Source: CADEDV01 sp964596345 | Lineage (GTDB): Bacteria; Bacteroidota; Bacteroidia; Chitinophagales; Chitinophagaceae | Length of the DNA stretch: 64,000 nt | Direction: 5' to 3' | Assembly (NCBI GenBank): GCA_964596345.1 | Contig: CAZQSZ010000005.1 | Span: 310,001 to 374,000 of the forward strand | In this document: piece by piece, positions 52,698-61,522 of the stretch | How the letters are laid out: each line of letters opens with the position of its first letter | How positions within the stretch are numbered: the stretch's first letter is position 1 | Notes under the pieces: generated by a model | The model's database searches: none | The model's input: the letters and a program-made list of their open reading frames with translations, nothing else | What the model was told of the DNA's origin: nothing | Position numbers and translations under genes: made by a program

Positions 52698-53813
52698 AAG
52701 TGAAAGTTGTTTTTTTATTTCTTCCTCGAGCAAAGCTGAATAACCTTCACTGATATATGAAATTTTACCAGATCTGCCAATCAATACATATAGGGGTAAT
52801 GCATTTACAGCGTAAACATTCCTCGATTGTTCATTTCCTACTCCCAGTTCAAAACTGACCTTCATTTTCTGAGCAAGACTCTTTGAAGGCTGCAGGTTTT
52901 CTTTGTCGTGAATTATTCCATAAACATCGAAACCCTTTGATTTATATTTCTGCTGCAATGCTTCCAAGTTGGGTATTGAGGCAATGCAAGGCCCGCACCA
53001 TACTTCCCAAAAATCCAGTAGGACCACTTTACCTTTAAAAATGTCAGAAGAAAGGGATTTGCCCTCGAACGAAATAAAATTGAATGAAGGGTAGTCTTTT
53101 CCAAATAAAGAAAGTAGTTTTTTATTTTCATATTGATCTTCTGGTTTGTAATTCACGGGGTAGCGTTGCATTGAAAAATCATAAGCCAATGATTGTTCGT
53201 TTACCTTAATCACTTTGATCCGATAATATAGATCTTGAACTTTTCCTAAAGTTTCCTGGTGATGGCGGGAACCCACAGGCAACATCATTTTTTTGTCAAT
53301 TATCAGGGTCTTAGACCTTTTTCGAACATCATACAAATCAATATCGGGCAGCAGGATTCTCAAGTAATAATTGTTTTCATCTTCAGTCAATTCAAGCCCT
53401 GTGGCTTTGCTGGTATCAATCCTTACCAGATCAGGGAGAATAAGCTGGCCTCCCGGTTTGCCTACAATGGCTTCTACCAGTTCCGGTTTTGTGTCAATTG
53501 AAAACGTTTTCTTTTCATGGTTAATGTAAAATGAGGCCAAGCCATCATAAATTGATTCACTATTAATGCCATTCCTTATTGCCCAAAAGCGGAAACCAAA
53601 AATGGAATCACCCGGTAAAGCTGAAAGCTTAACCTCGCCGGCCATTGTCCTGACTGTTCCGGTAACAAGTGTATCCTGCCGTTCAAGTTTATAGTAAGCT
53701 GTTTTTAGATTTTGCTGAGCCAGTTTCACCCTGGTAATAACTTGTTCTGGTGTTTGGGCATGTGAATAGATAGCGAATGCAGATAACACTGCGATAGAGA
53801 TAAAAGGTTTCAT
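52695..53813 (-). CDS. TlpA-type periplasmic thiol-disulfide protein
   Basis: 372 residues from ATG 53811-53813, which gives the signal sequence MKPFISIAVLSAFAIYSHAQ. Residues 25-225 form a beta-rich lipoprotein-carrier-like domain; the C-terminal ~140 are thioredoxin-like with the CxxC in DFWEVWCGPCIASIPNLEALQ and the cis-Pro VNALPLYVLIG. Probably a periplasmic disulfide reductase or a peroxiredoxin-like AhpC/TSA protein of Bacteroidota type. Confidence 0.9.
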   Translation of the reverse strand: MKPFISIAVLSAFAIYSHAQTPEQVITRVKLAQQNLKTAYYKLERQDTLVTGTVRTMAGEVKLSALPGDSIFGFRFWAIRNGINSESIYDGLASFYINHEKKTFSIDTKPELVEAIVGKPGGQLILPDLVRIDTSKATGLELTEDENNYYLRILLPDIDLYDVRKRSKTLIIDKKMMLPVGSRHHQETLGKVQDLYYRIKVIKVNEQSLAYDFSMQRYPVNYKPEDQYENKKLLSLFGKDYPSFNFISFEGKSLSSDIFKGKVVLLDFWEVWCGPCIASIPNLEALQQKYKSKGFDVYGIIHDKENLQPSKSLAQKMKVSFELGVGNEQSRNVYAVNALPLYVLIGRSGKISYISEGYSALLEEEIKKQLSL

Positions 53814-53909
53814 GGCCAATGAAATTTTGGGAAAAATAGAATAATATGGGAAAGCCAAATGTTAAAATATAAGCTGTGAGTTATGAAGCCCCCCTAAAAA
53901 GGAGGCGCA

Positions 53910-54086
53910 ATGGAAGAAGAAAAGAAAGCGGAACCACCAGCAAGGTGGAGCCACAAACCCGAAGGCAACAGAAACAAACGGACAGAAACAAAACCACCGG
54001 AGCGAAAGACACAATACTTGCCAACAAACCTGCAAAGCGGACGACGACGAACTGACATAGATAAACATTTAAAGATGAAAAAATAA
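53910..54086 (+). CDS. Possible 58-residue basic protein
   Basis: ATG 53910 follows GGAGG with five bases between, a strong ribosome-binding site for this genome. Encodes a Lys/Arg/Pro-rich sequence MEEEKKAEPPARWSHKPEG, ending HLKMKK. Low complexity and no family recognised. It may be a remnant of a mobile-element gene; the frame just downstream continues into the repeat described at 54132-54244. Confidence 0.4.
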   Translation: MEEEKKAEPPARWSHKPEGNRNKRTETKPPERKTQYLPTNLQSGRRRTDIDKHLKMKK

Positions 54087-54131
54087 AATAACTGCTATCT
54101 GTCAGCGAAGGGAAACGGTAGTAGCTGCACT

Positions 54132-54244
54132 CCAAAAGGAAACGGAATAAATGCGTGGATTACTGCGGATGAAATACTTGATGCAGCTGGTGCAGGAACA
54201 GAAGATGAGGATATGCACTACAGCTTTATGCCGTAGTCTTTTGG
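54132..54244 (+). repeat. 113-bp direct repeat, left copy
   Basis: About 88% identical (13 mismatches, no gaps) to 54916-55028. Open in one frame as PKGNGINAWITADEILDAAG and on to a stop, so it looks like the 3' end of a protein gene that has been duplicated. Neither copy has a start. Confidence 0.85.
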
Positions 54245-54359
54245 ATGCACCGTTTTCCCGTAGCTATCTTGCAGTGTATTTTATTTTTTTTAAATGGTTT
54301 TTCTGGAGTCGTTGCTTCCTGTTGTTGGTTGGTATGTGGTTGTCCTGGTAGTGCCGGTT

Positions 54360-54800
54360 TTAATCACCGGCCTTTTCTATTTCTGCAAAATACTTCTGGA
54401 GCAAACAGCGCTGTATCTTATCAGTGGCCATCAGCTGCTCTGCAAGGGAGGATCTTAACTTGCGGAGTTTGTCAAGCTGGGTAAGTATCTGCTGAAAGCG
54501 GGACCAATCAGGAAGGATGAGCGGCGCCAATTCACGAACCAGGTCCCTGACATCACTAAGAACGATAAAGGGAATGGCAGAGCCACGGTGCCGGATCTTA
54601 AACTTGCCTGACTGATACAAGCCATAGACCAGCCAGAAATAGAAATTAAAATACTGTTCATGAGGACAAACCACGATAAAGGAATTTGTCCAGGGCTGGA
54701 AGCCTGGCTTGCCGGCATTGCAGCCTTTGCAAAGTATAAAAAATGAATGCGGTGGAATTGCGGCGCCAGAGTGATAGCAACGGATGGAGGGATACATCAT
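54360..54800 (-). CDS. DUF6943-like protein
   Basis: 146 residues. The pattern SFFILCKGCNAGKPGFQPWTNSFIVVC, FYFWLVYGLYQSGKF and GSAIPFIVLSDVRDLVREL matches what I remember of DUF6943, a family carried on Bacteroidota mobile elements. The function is unknown. It lies between two 113-bp direct repeats (54132-54244 and 54916-55028), suggesting the segment was inserted by duplication or recombination. A palindrome GCCGG / CCGGC at 54353-54371 sits on its stop. Confidence 0.65.
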   Translation of the reverse strand: MMYPSIRCYHSGAAIPPHSFFILCKGCNAGKPGFQPWTNSFIVVCPHEQYFNFYFWLVYGLYQSGKFKIRHRGSAIPFIVLSDVRDLVRELAPLILPDWSRFQQILTQLDKLRKLRSSLAEQLMATDKIQRCLLQKYFAEIEKAGD

Positions 54801-54915
54801 AGCTTTAAAGTTTTGTCGGCCTTGCTTCGCTCCATATCATTTAACCTAAAAGAGAAAAGAAAAAACCGAAAAAAAAGAAAAGAGAAAGCATCTCCATCAG
54901 CAGCCGGTGCACCGG

Positions 54916-55028
54916 CCAAAAGGAAACGGAATAAATGCGTGGATTACTACAGATGATTTTCTTGATATAGTTTGTGCAGGAACTGAAGATGAGGATATGT
55001 ACTGAAGCTTTATGCCGTAGTCTTTTGG
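54916..55028 (+). repeat. 113-bp direct repeat, right copy
   Basis: See 54132-54244. This copy carries extra changes, including an earlier in-frame stop, so it is the more decayed one. Confidence 0.85.
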
Positions 55029-55278
55029 CTGCTGAGTTTTAAGTAAAAGCTGAATAGAATTACGGAAGATGAGTTTTATACTGAAGGTGAGCGGCTGCTA
55101 TCTTTGCTTTATTCTTTTTGTATTTATTATTACATCTGCTTGATGCTTAGAATGGTATTGTAGTTGTATTGTTATTTTTAATCTCATTTAACAATTCCTT
55201 ATTGCTGTATTCCTTCCTGTTATAGTTAAAATAATTTAAATTAGGAATAGATTTTTCATGTTTTTAAGTTTAAGTAAT
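55029..55278. other. 250-bp AT-rich gap
   Basis: AT-rich, without stable hairpins or open frames that look like protein. Probably remnant DNA plus the promoter of the following lipoprotein gene. Confidence 0.5.
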
Positions 55279-56304
55279 ATGAAAAACAACCCTTTACTAC
55301 TCTTGATACTAATTTGCTTTAGTTCCTGTTTGAAGGAATATCCAAGCGAAATAATTACCAAAGACAATACACTGGATAAGGAAAGTGCTGTTGCTAACGT
55401 AGCCAAAAAAGCTGATAACATAATAATTTGTCATCAACAGCCCAACGGTAGTTGGCAACTCCGTAGTATAAGTATTACTACATGGCCTACGCATCAAGCA
55501 CACGGTGATGTGAGATTAGATGATCAGGATGGAGATGGATATGTTCCTAATAATTCATGCGGATATGGTAGCCAGGGTGATTGTGATGACAATAATTCTT
55601 TAATTATGCCTGGAGTTGCTGAGATATGCAATGGGATAGATGATAACTGTAATGGAGTAGTTGATGAGAACTGTTATAACGCTGTGGTTATATGTGATCA
55701 AGTATGGATGACCGAGAATCTTAATGTTTCAGTATTCCGGAATGGAGAGCAAATACCAGGAGGACCATCGGTTAACTGGATTTTGGGAAACCAAGATGGT
55801 ATTGCATGGTGCCATTATGGCAATGATGCCAATAATGATGCGATATATGGAAAGTTGTACAATTGGAATGCCGTTAATGATGTAAGAGGGCTTGCTCCTG
55901 AAGGCTGGCATATCCCCACGGAAAATGAATGGTATAAACTGTTTAGGTGTCTTGATCCTTTAACAGATACTGCGAACGGGTCACAAACTTTTAGTTTTGT
56001 GGCGGGTGGTCTTTTAAAGGAAGCAGGACTAACTCATTGGGTATTTCCCAATGCGGGAGCTACAAACAGTACTGGATTCACTGGGTTGCCCGGAGGCTGG
56101 CGGGATGATGAGGGAACTTTTTCTTCTCAGGGAATAAGAGGTTTTTGGTGGAGCTCTTCAGGCAGCCCCTATAATACTAATCCGCAAGGAGGTGGTGGAC
56201 CAGGAAGTGCAAGAGGATTTATGTTAAGTTCCGACCTCCCATATGTTTATGGACAAGGTAGGCCTGCCAGTTATGGCATGTCTGTTAGATGTGTAAGAGA
56301 CTGA
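55279..56304 (+). CDS. Lipoprotein with MopE metal-binding motif and FISUMP domain
   Basis: 341 residues from ATG 55279; signal sequence LLLLILICFSSCLKEYPS with a lipobox. Residues ~85-145 carry the MopE-type Asp/Cys pattern (DDQDGDGYVPNNSCG, GDCDDNN, EICNGIDDNCNGVVDENC) seen in metal-binding surface proteins. Residues ~150-341 are a FISUMP ('major paralogous') domain: VWMTENLNVSVFRNG, LYNWNAVNDVRGLAPEGWHIPTENEW, and GFWWSSS. Outer-surface role probable; ligand unknown. Confidence 0.88.
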   Translation: MKNNPLLLLILICFSSCLKEYPSEIITKDNTLDKESAVANVAKKADNIIICHQQPNGSWQLRSISITTWPTHQAHGDVRLDDQDGDGYVPNNSCGYGSQGDCDDNNSLIMPGVAEICNGIDDNCNGVVDENCYNAVVICDQVWMTENLNVSVFRNGEQIPGGPSVNWILGNQDGIAWCHYGNDANNDAIYGKLYNWNAVNDVRGLAPEGWHIPTENEWYKLFRCLDPLTDTANGSQTFSFVAGGLLKEAGLTHWVFPNAGATNSTGFTGLPGGWRDDEGTFSSQGIRGFWWSSSGSPYNTNPQGGGGPGSARGFMLSSDLPYVYGQGRPASYGMSVRCVRD

Positions 56305-56485
56305 TATTTTCCTAGTTAGGTTTTTTTCTCCAGAGCTGATATCTGTTGCAATGAGCTACAGTATATATTGAGGATATAAGTTTACAATGTACATTTCTGA
56401 CAACTAAGTTTACTGCTACAGCTGCACGGCTGGTACTTTACTGATTTTTTTGATGAAGGATTCTTGCTTCAATAGGCTCTGATGT

Positions 56486-57247
56486 TTAGTAGTTTGAGAG
56501 CCATTTCTTGATATCGTTAAAGTCTTTCAGTTCTAATTGATTTTCTATGAGTTTTGCTTCTTCAACTGCATCTTTAGTGAAGAAGCTAGTGGTAACTATT
56601 ATGCTTTTAGATGGCCTACGAGTATAATGGACGCCTTGCACTTGACGTATAACCCCTACATCAATCTTATTATCTGGAGCATATCTTTTGCATTCTACAT
56701 AAGCAAGAAAATTAGCCACAGTATTTTTAATGTTTGCAATTATATCACGACCACCGTCACGAGTAGCTTTGGTCAATTCAACATTAAACCCTAAATCTTT
56801 GAGAATACTTGCTATTAATTCTTCAAATTTTCTTGGATTAATATCATATAGTTTCTGGGGATACTTTTTGAAAAATAATTTTATTTCGTCGCTAATATCA
56901 GTAACTATAATTGTGGATTTGCTGTCAAACAAGGTCGAATTATATAAATCGGTTTCAATTTTTCCAGCTTTCGAAATTTGTTTCATCTTTGAAGTCAGCT
57001 TATCAATAGCTTTAGCTTCTGTTTCAAAGGAGACTTCACCTTCTGAAAATCTATAGTGACCATCATCTTCAAGAGCAACTATAACATAGCTCCAATCTTT
57101 GTCAATGTTGTCCCTCAGCACAGTTCCTAATAAATAAGATTCGTCATCAGAGAACCAATATTCTTCTGTTACCATTCCAATTAATGCAGGATGTTTAACA
57201 AGATTGTAGTTGTTGAATTCTTCTTCTGTTATCGTTTTTAAGGCCAT
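56486..57247 (-). CDS. Mrr-type restriction endonuclease-like protein
   Basis: 253 residues. An N-terminal ~125 residues of unknown fold precede a C-terminal Mrr_cat PD-(D/E)xK domain: PRKFEELIASILKDLGFNVELTKATRDGGRDIIA, then AYVECKRYAPDNKIDVGVIRQVQGV, with candidate metal residues in the DGGRD and ECK motifs and SIIVTTSFFTKDAVEEA after them. Likely a nuclease of the methyl-dependent Mrr or related mobile type; no partner methylase or DNA-binding domain adjacent. AT-rich. Confidence 0.88.
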   Translation of the reverse strand: MALKTITEEEFNNYNLVKHPALIGMVTEEYWFSDDESYLLGTVLRDNIDKDWSYVIVALEDDGHYRFSEGEVSFETEAKAIDKLTSKMKQISKAGKIETDLYNSTLFDSKSTIIVTDISDEIKLFFKKYPQKLYDINPRKFEELIASILKDLGFNVELTKATRDGGRDIIANIKNTVANFLAYVECKRYAPDNKIDVGVIRQVQGVHYTRRPSKSIIVTTSFFTKDAVEEAKLIENQLELKDFNDIKKWLSNY

Positions 57248-58418
57248 TTGGTTATATATTATTTATGCTGTCACAATATATTAGCTACTTCACGGAATAC
57301 GAAAGTAAAAGTTAATGCCGAACAATTGTCTTGACACATTTAATTAACTCTAAGTGTTTTAAGTACAAGATTGCATAAACTGAAAAAAGATGTCGGTAAT
57401 CCGTGATTACAGCGATCGGCAGCTATAATCTTTCGTAGAGTTATGCACTGCAGGCAAAACTGGCAGGCGAACCGGATGCAGTCAAAAAGAAGGGTAGGCT
57501 TGCTTGCAATAGCATTGGCTTTTTTGCTGCAGTAGGTTCCGCCGTCCGCCACCACACCGCCACGCCAGCCAGACCGGATGGGCCGGGAGCCGCAGCCCCG
57601 GCGATAAATGCCGGGGCAAGGCGTAGGCACACCAGAACGCCTTTCGGCCAAATTATTCAGCCGCAGCGAAGCGGAGGCACTATCAAATAAGTGGCTGGCT
57701 GGCCGGCAGGTGGCGGATACACGGAGGATGCCGCCTGGATGTGGCGCTGCTGGTAAGCTGCGACACAGACAGAGTGCGGCAGGAGCGAAGGCGACCGACC
57801 GCAGCGCAAAAAGCCTGACAGCCTGCGATAGCACCCGAAGCGATGAGGAACGAAGAGCGAAGGGCATCCTGGCGACTGCATCACTTTATTTAATAAAAGA
57901 TTTATTGCAGTGGCCGGGATGGGCTGGCGGGATTTTTTGCTCAAGGGAGGGAGACCGAGCACCTTTTTTCCTGTCCGAAGGTGAAGCTGGCTGCAAGAGA
58001 TTGTTTTATTATTGAAAGAGATAGATAGTGCAGCCAGGTGCGGTGGGTTCGGCAGTTGTTGGCCGGACGCAAGTGGTCGGCTTGCCGCCGCTGCGGCCGG
58101 ACAAGGACTGCCGGGAGAGGCAATTGGAAGAGGTTGTTGATTGCCGTAGGTGGCTTGACCTGGCCTGCATACTTTCTTAAATGAATGCGATCCATGCAGG
58201 CCGGGACAAGCGACCTGCAGGCAGATTCCTCACTGCGTTCGGAATGACAAGAGAGGTGATGCCGGCGGCGGCTGAAGTATGGCATGGCAGAGTTTACGGC
58301 GCCATGCTTTTTATGGAAGCCGCCGGAGGCTTGTTGGATTGATGCCATGAAAACGGAACGTACAAGTGAGTGACACAACAGGCGATGCCATGAAAAACTG
58401 AAGCTGGTAACAAAAAAA
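57248..58418. other. 1.17-kb GC-rich gene-poor region
   Basis: No supportable gene. From about 57420 the base composition jumps to markedly higher G+C than its neighbours, with long open frames on both strands that look like composition artefacts. Contains an 8-bp stem GCCCCGGC / GCCGGGGC with a GATAAAT loop (57595-57617) and a REP-like repeat (58216-58251). It may be a transfer origin or decayed element of the island; not demonstrated. Confidence 0.6.
58216..58251. repeat. REP-like repeat of the CATTCCGAACGCAGTGAGGAATC type
   Basis: Minus strand reads CTTGTCATTCCGAACGCAGT then GAGGAATCTGCC. This widely distributed bacterial repeat translates as CHSERSEES in one frame, a common false-gene signature. 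Confidence 0.75.
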
Positions 58419-60236
58419 TTAATCAGTGAAGTAGTTGAATTTTTTAAGTCGTGAAATGATTGCTCCTTTTGTTCTGCCGAAATGGTCTGCTATGGCGCTG
58501 ATGGGATTGTCACTTTCGTATAGCTGTTTGAGTTCTTCATCGAGTTCGGGAGTCCAGGGTCTGTAAGCATCTTTATGGGATTCTCTTTTTTGTGCAACAG
58601 AGTATGCTTTTTCTTTGATCAGTTTTATGGCCTGTGCATTTGGTTTGATAGTCTTTTCGATAACCGCTGTTTTGCCTGGCAACAAGAAGTTGAACATTTC
58701 TTCATCCATATCTACTTTGATGACATTTATCAGCGGAGTAGCAGGGAAGTTTTTTGGCATTAAGGTTTCAGGGATATACAGCTTGTTTTTTGTACGGGTT
58801 ACTGCTACATAAAGCAGGTTAATTTCTTCATTCAGTTTGGAAACATCAAAGACAACATCCTCTTTGGCTGATTTGGGTTTCATGAGGTCGGCTTCTTTAA
58901 TGAAATCGTTGACAAGGTAAACGACATCATATTCCATGCCTTTTGCACGATGAACGGTGGAAAATATCATTTCGGCTTTACTGCGATTCTCATCGCCGGT
59001 GTGTAAATCTTTGAGTTGTTTGATTATGCCGGGAATCTCGTTGCCGTATTCTTTGACAATTTCGACCATCATGCCTAACTGTACATCTTCTGTTTTTTTG
59101 ATATAATCTTCAAGATCATCCAAGCTGTTCATTGATTTGACCAGCTTATCACGAATTTGGTGATGATTGTTATTGTAGAGGCTGAGTACATCGTAAAGAG
59201 ATGCACCTTCGTCGGCATAGGTGTAGGAATTGATGTTTCCTTCAAAGTATATGTGCTTTACTTTGGGGTTATCTGTAATAAAATCAATGGCATTTAGCAA
59301 CAGCCCCAAATTGGTTCGTGCAATGGTGGCTTTTGAATTTTCTTCTGTGGCTGAGCCCTTGCCGGTGATAGTAATCGGGCTGTTCTTTCCTAAATGATTT
59401 TTCCATTTGAGCAGTTCGTTTGCCAGGTTGGCGATTGGCTGCTGAAACCTAAAACTGGCAGAAAGATTGAAAGTTGGAAAGTCTGTTTTCTCCAATGAAT
59501 TCACAGCATAACGCCAGCCATATATCTGCTGGTGTGTGTCGCCTACGATGACTTTTGTGGCTTTTTGATTCAGGAACACACTGAGCATGGCTGCGGAGGC
59601 ATCCTGTCCTTCATCAAATAAAATGTAATCATAATGCAGCACAGGTTTTGACAACTGGAATTTCTTGAGATAAAAATCATGAGTGATTTCTATTTCTCCT
59701 TTATCCATCTTACTTAACAGCAACCTGGTGCCGTCCTCAATGTATTTGTAAAATGACTGAACAAAAGAAATAGCTTTGGCATCGGAAATAGTATCGAGAT
59801 AATTCAGGTCCTGCACTTTTGGAGTATCGCTGTTGCAGAAGTAGGTGATAAACTTACTGATGTGGTTGGCGATAATATACTCTGTGTGCTTCTCACCGTT
59901 TCCCTGTAAGCCTAAAAGTTCTACTATTTCATGTGTTTTGTAGCCCTGTGCCCTGACTTTGTAGCCATTATTGCGGACAATATGTTTGAAGGCCAAAGAG
60001 TGGGCTGTTTCGACCTTGACATTGTGAAGATTTCGTGCTGCAAATTTTCGTTGGGCTTCGAGTTTGACGGATTTATTGAATGCAAGGTAGAGAATGCGGG
60101 AGCCGGGTGGCCGGCTAGTGGCATATTCGATGAGGGTAGTGGTTTTGCCAGAGCCGGCGACTGCATTGATGCGGCAATTGGCAGTAGAAATAACGATTGA
60201 AGATTGTTCTGGTGTTAAAGTACTATTAGATTGCAT
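58419..60236 (-). CDS. UvrD/FBH1-like superfamily 1 helicase
   Basis: 605 residues. Helicase motifs in order: Walker A with K31 in NAVAGSGKTTTLIEYA, DEGQDAS (Walker B), VIVGDTHQQIYGWRYAV (III), FSTVHRAKGMEYDVVYLVND (V) and NLLYVAVTRTKNKLYIP (VI). The C-terminal ~50 residues (RPWTPELDEELKQLYESDNPISAIADHFGRTKGAIISRLKK) are a Myb/SANT-like helix unit often found on such island helicases. Unwinds DNA in a 3' to 5' direction. No partner nuclease is adjacent. Lone gene within an island, unlike chromosomal uvrD. Confidence 0.92.
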   Translation of the reverse strand: MQSNSTLTPEQSSIVISTANCRINAVAGSGKTTTLIEYATSRPPGSRILYLAFNKSVKLEAQRKFAARNLHNVKVETAHSLAFKHIVRNNGYKVRAQGYKTHEIVELLGLQGNGEKHTEYIIANHISKFITYFCNSDTPKVQDLNYLDTISDAKAISFVQSFYKYIEDGTRLLLSKMDKGEIEITHDFYLKKFQLSKPVLHYDYILFDEGQDASAAMLSVFLNQKATKVIVGDTHQQIYGWRYAVNSLEKTDFPTFNLSASFRFQQPIANLANELLKWKNHLGKNSPITITGKGSATEENSKATIARTNLGLLLNAIDFITDNPKVKHIYFEGNINSYTYADEGASLYDVLSLYNNNHHQIRDKLVKSMNSLDDLEDYIKKTEDVQLGMMVEIVKEYGNEIPGIIKQLKDLHTGDENRSKAEMIFSTVHRAKGMEYDVVYLVNDFIKEADLMKPKSAKEDVVFDVSKLNEEINLLYVAVTRTKNKLYIPETLMPKNFPATPLINVIKVDMDEEMFNFLLPGKTAVIEKTIKPNAQAIKLIKEKAYSVAQKRESHKDAYRPWTPELDEELKQLYESDNPISAIADHFGRTKGAIISRLKKFNYFTD

Positions 60237-60351
60237 AGGAAATTAAATAAGCATTTGTTCTACAGACCTGACAAGATGCCATTTTTAATATACGAACAAA
60301 GTTGACCAGAAAAATTTTGGTAGTAAAAAGAAGTTAGATTTATATGTAATA

Positions 60352-61170
60352 TTAGAAAAGCAAAAATGTAAGGCCACCATAATCTCCTAATTTAAAAGTT
60401 TGTTCAATTCCTATTAAATCAACTTGTGAACCTGGAGCTATTGAAGAAACCCATTTTGAAAGAGGGGCAACATTCTCAATATACTGAGGCTTTGGAACGG
60501 AGTTATCAATTTCGTGAAATAAAGATTGTAAATATTCTTTGTGTACATTTATTACAGGCTTCTTTGATAACCCAGTTAGTTTAGCTAATGAATCTGAACG
60601 AAAGCAATAGTGCTGTGATGGATCAGCTTTCCAGCGGATAAACATGCATGGTAAAATATCAAGCTTGGTGTAATGAATCGCTGTACATTCAATTGAAGTG
60701 TCGAATTGTTTTTTCAATGAAAGAATAGAGTCTAATCCTGGCTCCAGATTTTTTGCAAGATCTATGAAGAGCTTTTTGGGCATCAATAAGTGAGATGCAA
60801 AATGGTCAGCTTCAATTTCGTGCAATGGCTTTTTTAGCAAAGGATTGTCTGATAAAAAAGCTAATGATATACCTTTTTTGAGCTGATTTCTGTGATTGTC
60901 AATAAAGTAATGTCCAAAATCATGAGCAATTGTGAATCTAGCTCTTGGTGCTTTGATATCTGGCAACTGATCCGCATTAACATAAATAAAAAAATCCCCT
61001 TTTTCATGAACTAATTGGCCAAGAAAATGGTTGCCATAACCTTCATGAATTATGGTGATGTCTTTATCGAAAGCAATTTGTTCAAGATTTACTCTTCCAT
61101 TGGCTAAATTTTGTTCGCCAATATACTCTGCTAGTTCTTCTATTTCAGAAAGAGTTGAAGACATTATCAT
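60352..61170 (-). CDS. ImmA/IrrE-like metallopeptidase (HDxxH variant)
   Basis: 272 residues. COG2856 pattern: RFTIAHDFGHYFIDNH, then HEIEADHFASHLLMPK. The zinc motif reads H83-D84-x-x-H87, with Asp in place of the usual Glu, so activity may be altered. ImmA-type proteases cleave phage or element repressors, and IrrE acts in DNA-damage response. It is the third gene of an operon with a sigma factor and a small charged protein; the ATG overlaps the stop of the small gene. ATG 61164 is an alternative start. Confidence 0.85.
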   Translation of the reverse strand: MIMSSTLSEIEELAEYIGEQNLANGRVNLEQIAFDKDITIIHEGYGNHFLGQLVHEKGDFFIYVNADQLPDIKAPRARFTIAHDFGHYFIDNHRNQLKKGISLAFLSDNPLLKKPLHEIEADHFASHLLMPKKLFIDLAKNLEPGLDSILSLKKQFDTSIECTAIHYTKLDILPCMFIRWKADPSQHYCFRSDSLAKLTGLSKKPVINVHKEYLQSLFHEIDNSVPKPQYIENVAPLSKWVSSIAPGSQVDLIGIEQTFKLGDYGGLTFLLF

Positions 61171-61499
61171 TATTTTTTCTTATTGCGTTTGGCCTTATCT
61201 CTGTCCTCCTTCATTTTTTCCAAAATATCCGTAGGAAGCTGAGAACCTTCCCGGGCTGCCATAGCGAGATTTTCAAAAGCCTCTAGCTTCTTTTTCTTTG
61301 TTTGAAGGGGAGATTTTGAAGTAATGAAAGATGGTTCCTGAAGTTCTTCTGGCAAAATAATATCTGTTTTGCCATATCTTTTTTCGAATTCTAAAACCTC
61401 TTCAGGTGTTTCAGGAAATAAAAGACCTCCTTTACGGAAGGCTTTCTGAATCATTTTTTCTTGCCTGGTCTCATTGGTATTTTCAACATTTTTTTTCAT
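61170..61499 (-). CDS. Small charged protein, unknown function
   Basis: 109 residues, very rich in Lys and Glu: EEVLEFEKRYGKTDIILPEELQEP in the middle and KMKEDRDKAKRNKKK at the end. No family recognised. It lies between a sigma factor and an ImmA-like protease, coupled to the latter by a one-base overlap, so it is a good candidate for the protease target or an anti-sigma-like partner. That role is inferred from position only. Confidence 0.7.
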   Translation of the reverse strand: MKKNVENTNETRQEKMIQKAFRKGGLLFPETPEEVLEFEKRYGKTDIILPEELQEPSFITSKSPLQTKKKKLEAFENLAMAAREGSQLPTDILEKMKEDRDKAKRNKKK

Positions 61500-61522
61500 A
61501 AGTAAATTTTTGAACAGCAGGT

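Noticed and set aside
53862..54135. Minus-strand hydrophobic frames (Phe/Cys/Val-rich)
   Set aside because: They are reverse-complement readings of the basic, purine-rich plus-strand frame at 53910-54086.
50621..54800. An intact prophage
   Set aside because: No capsid, portal, terminase, tail or integrase gene is present.
54747..54956. 69-codon Lys/Arg-rich plus-strand frame
   Set aside because: Overlaps the start of the DUF6943-like gene and part of the direct repeat in the wrong frame for the repeat's protein-like reading.
57340..57867. 175-codon minus-strand frame in the GC-rich region
   Set aside because: Overlapping open frames occur on both strands, typical of high G+C non-coding DNA; amino-acid sequence is low-quality (Arg/Ala/Pro/Ser-rich) with no domain.
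57941..58378. 145-codon frame containing CHSERSEES
   Set aside because: This peptide is the known translation artefact of a REP-like repeat.
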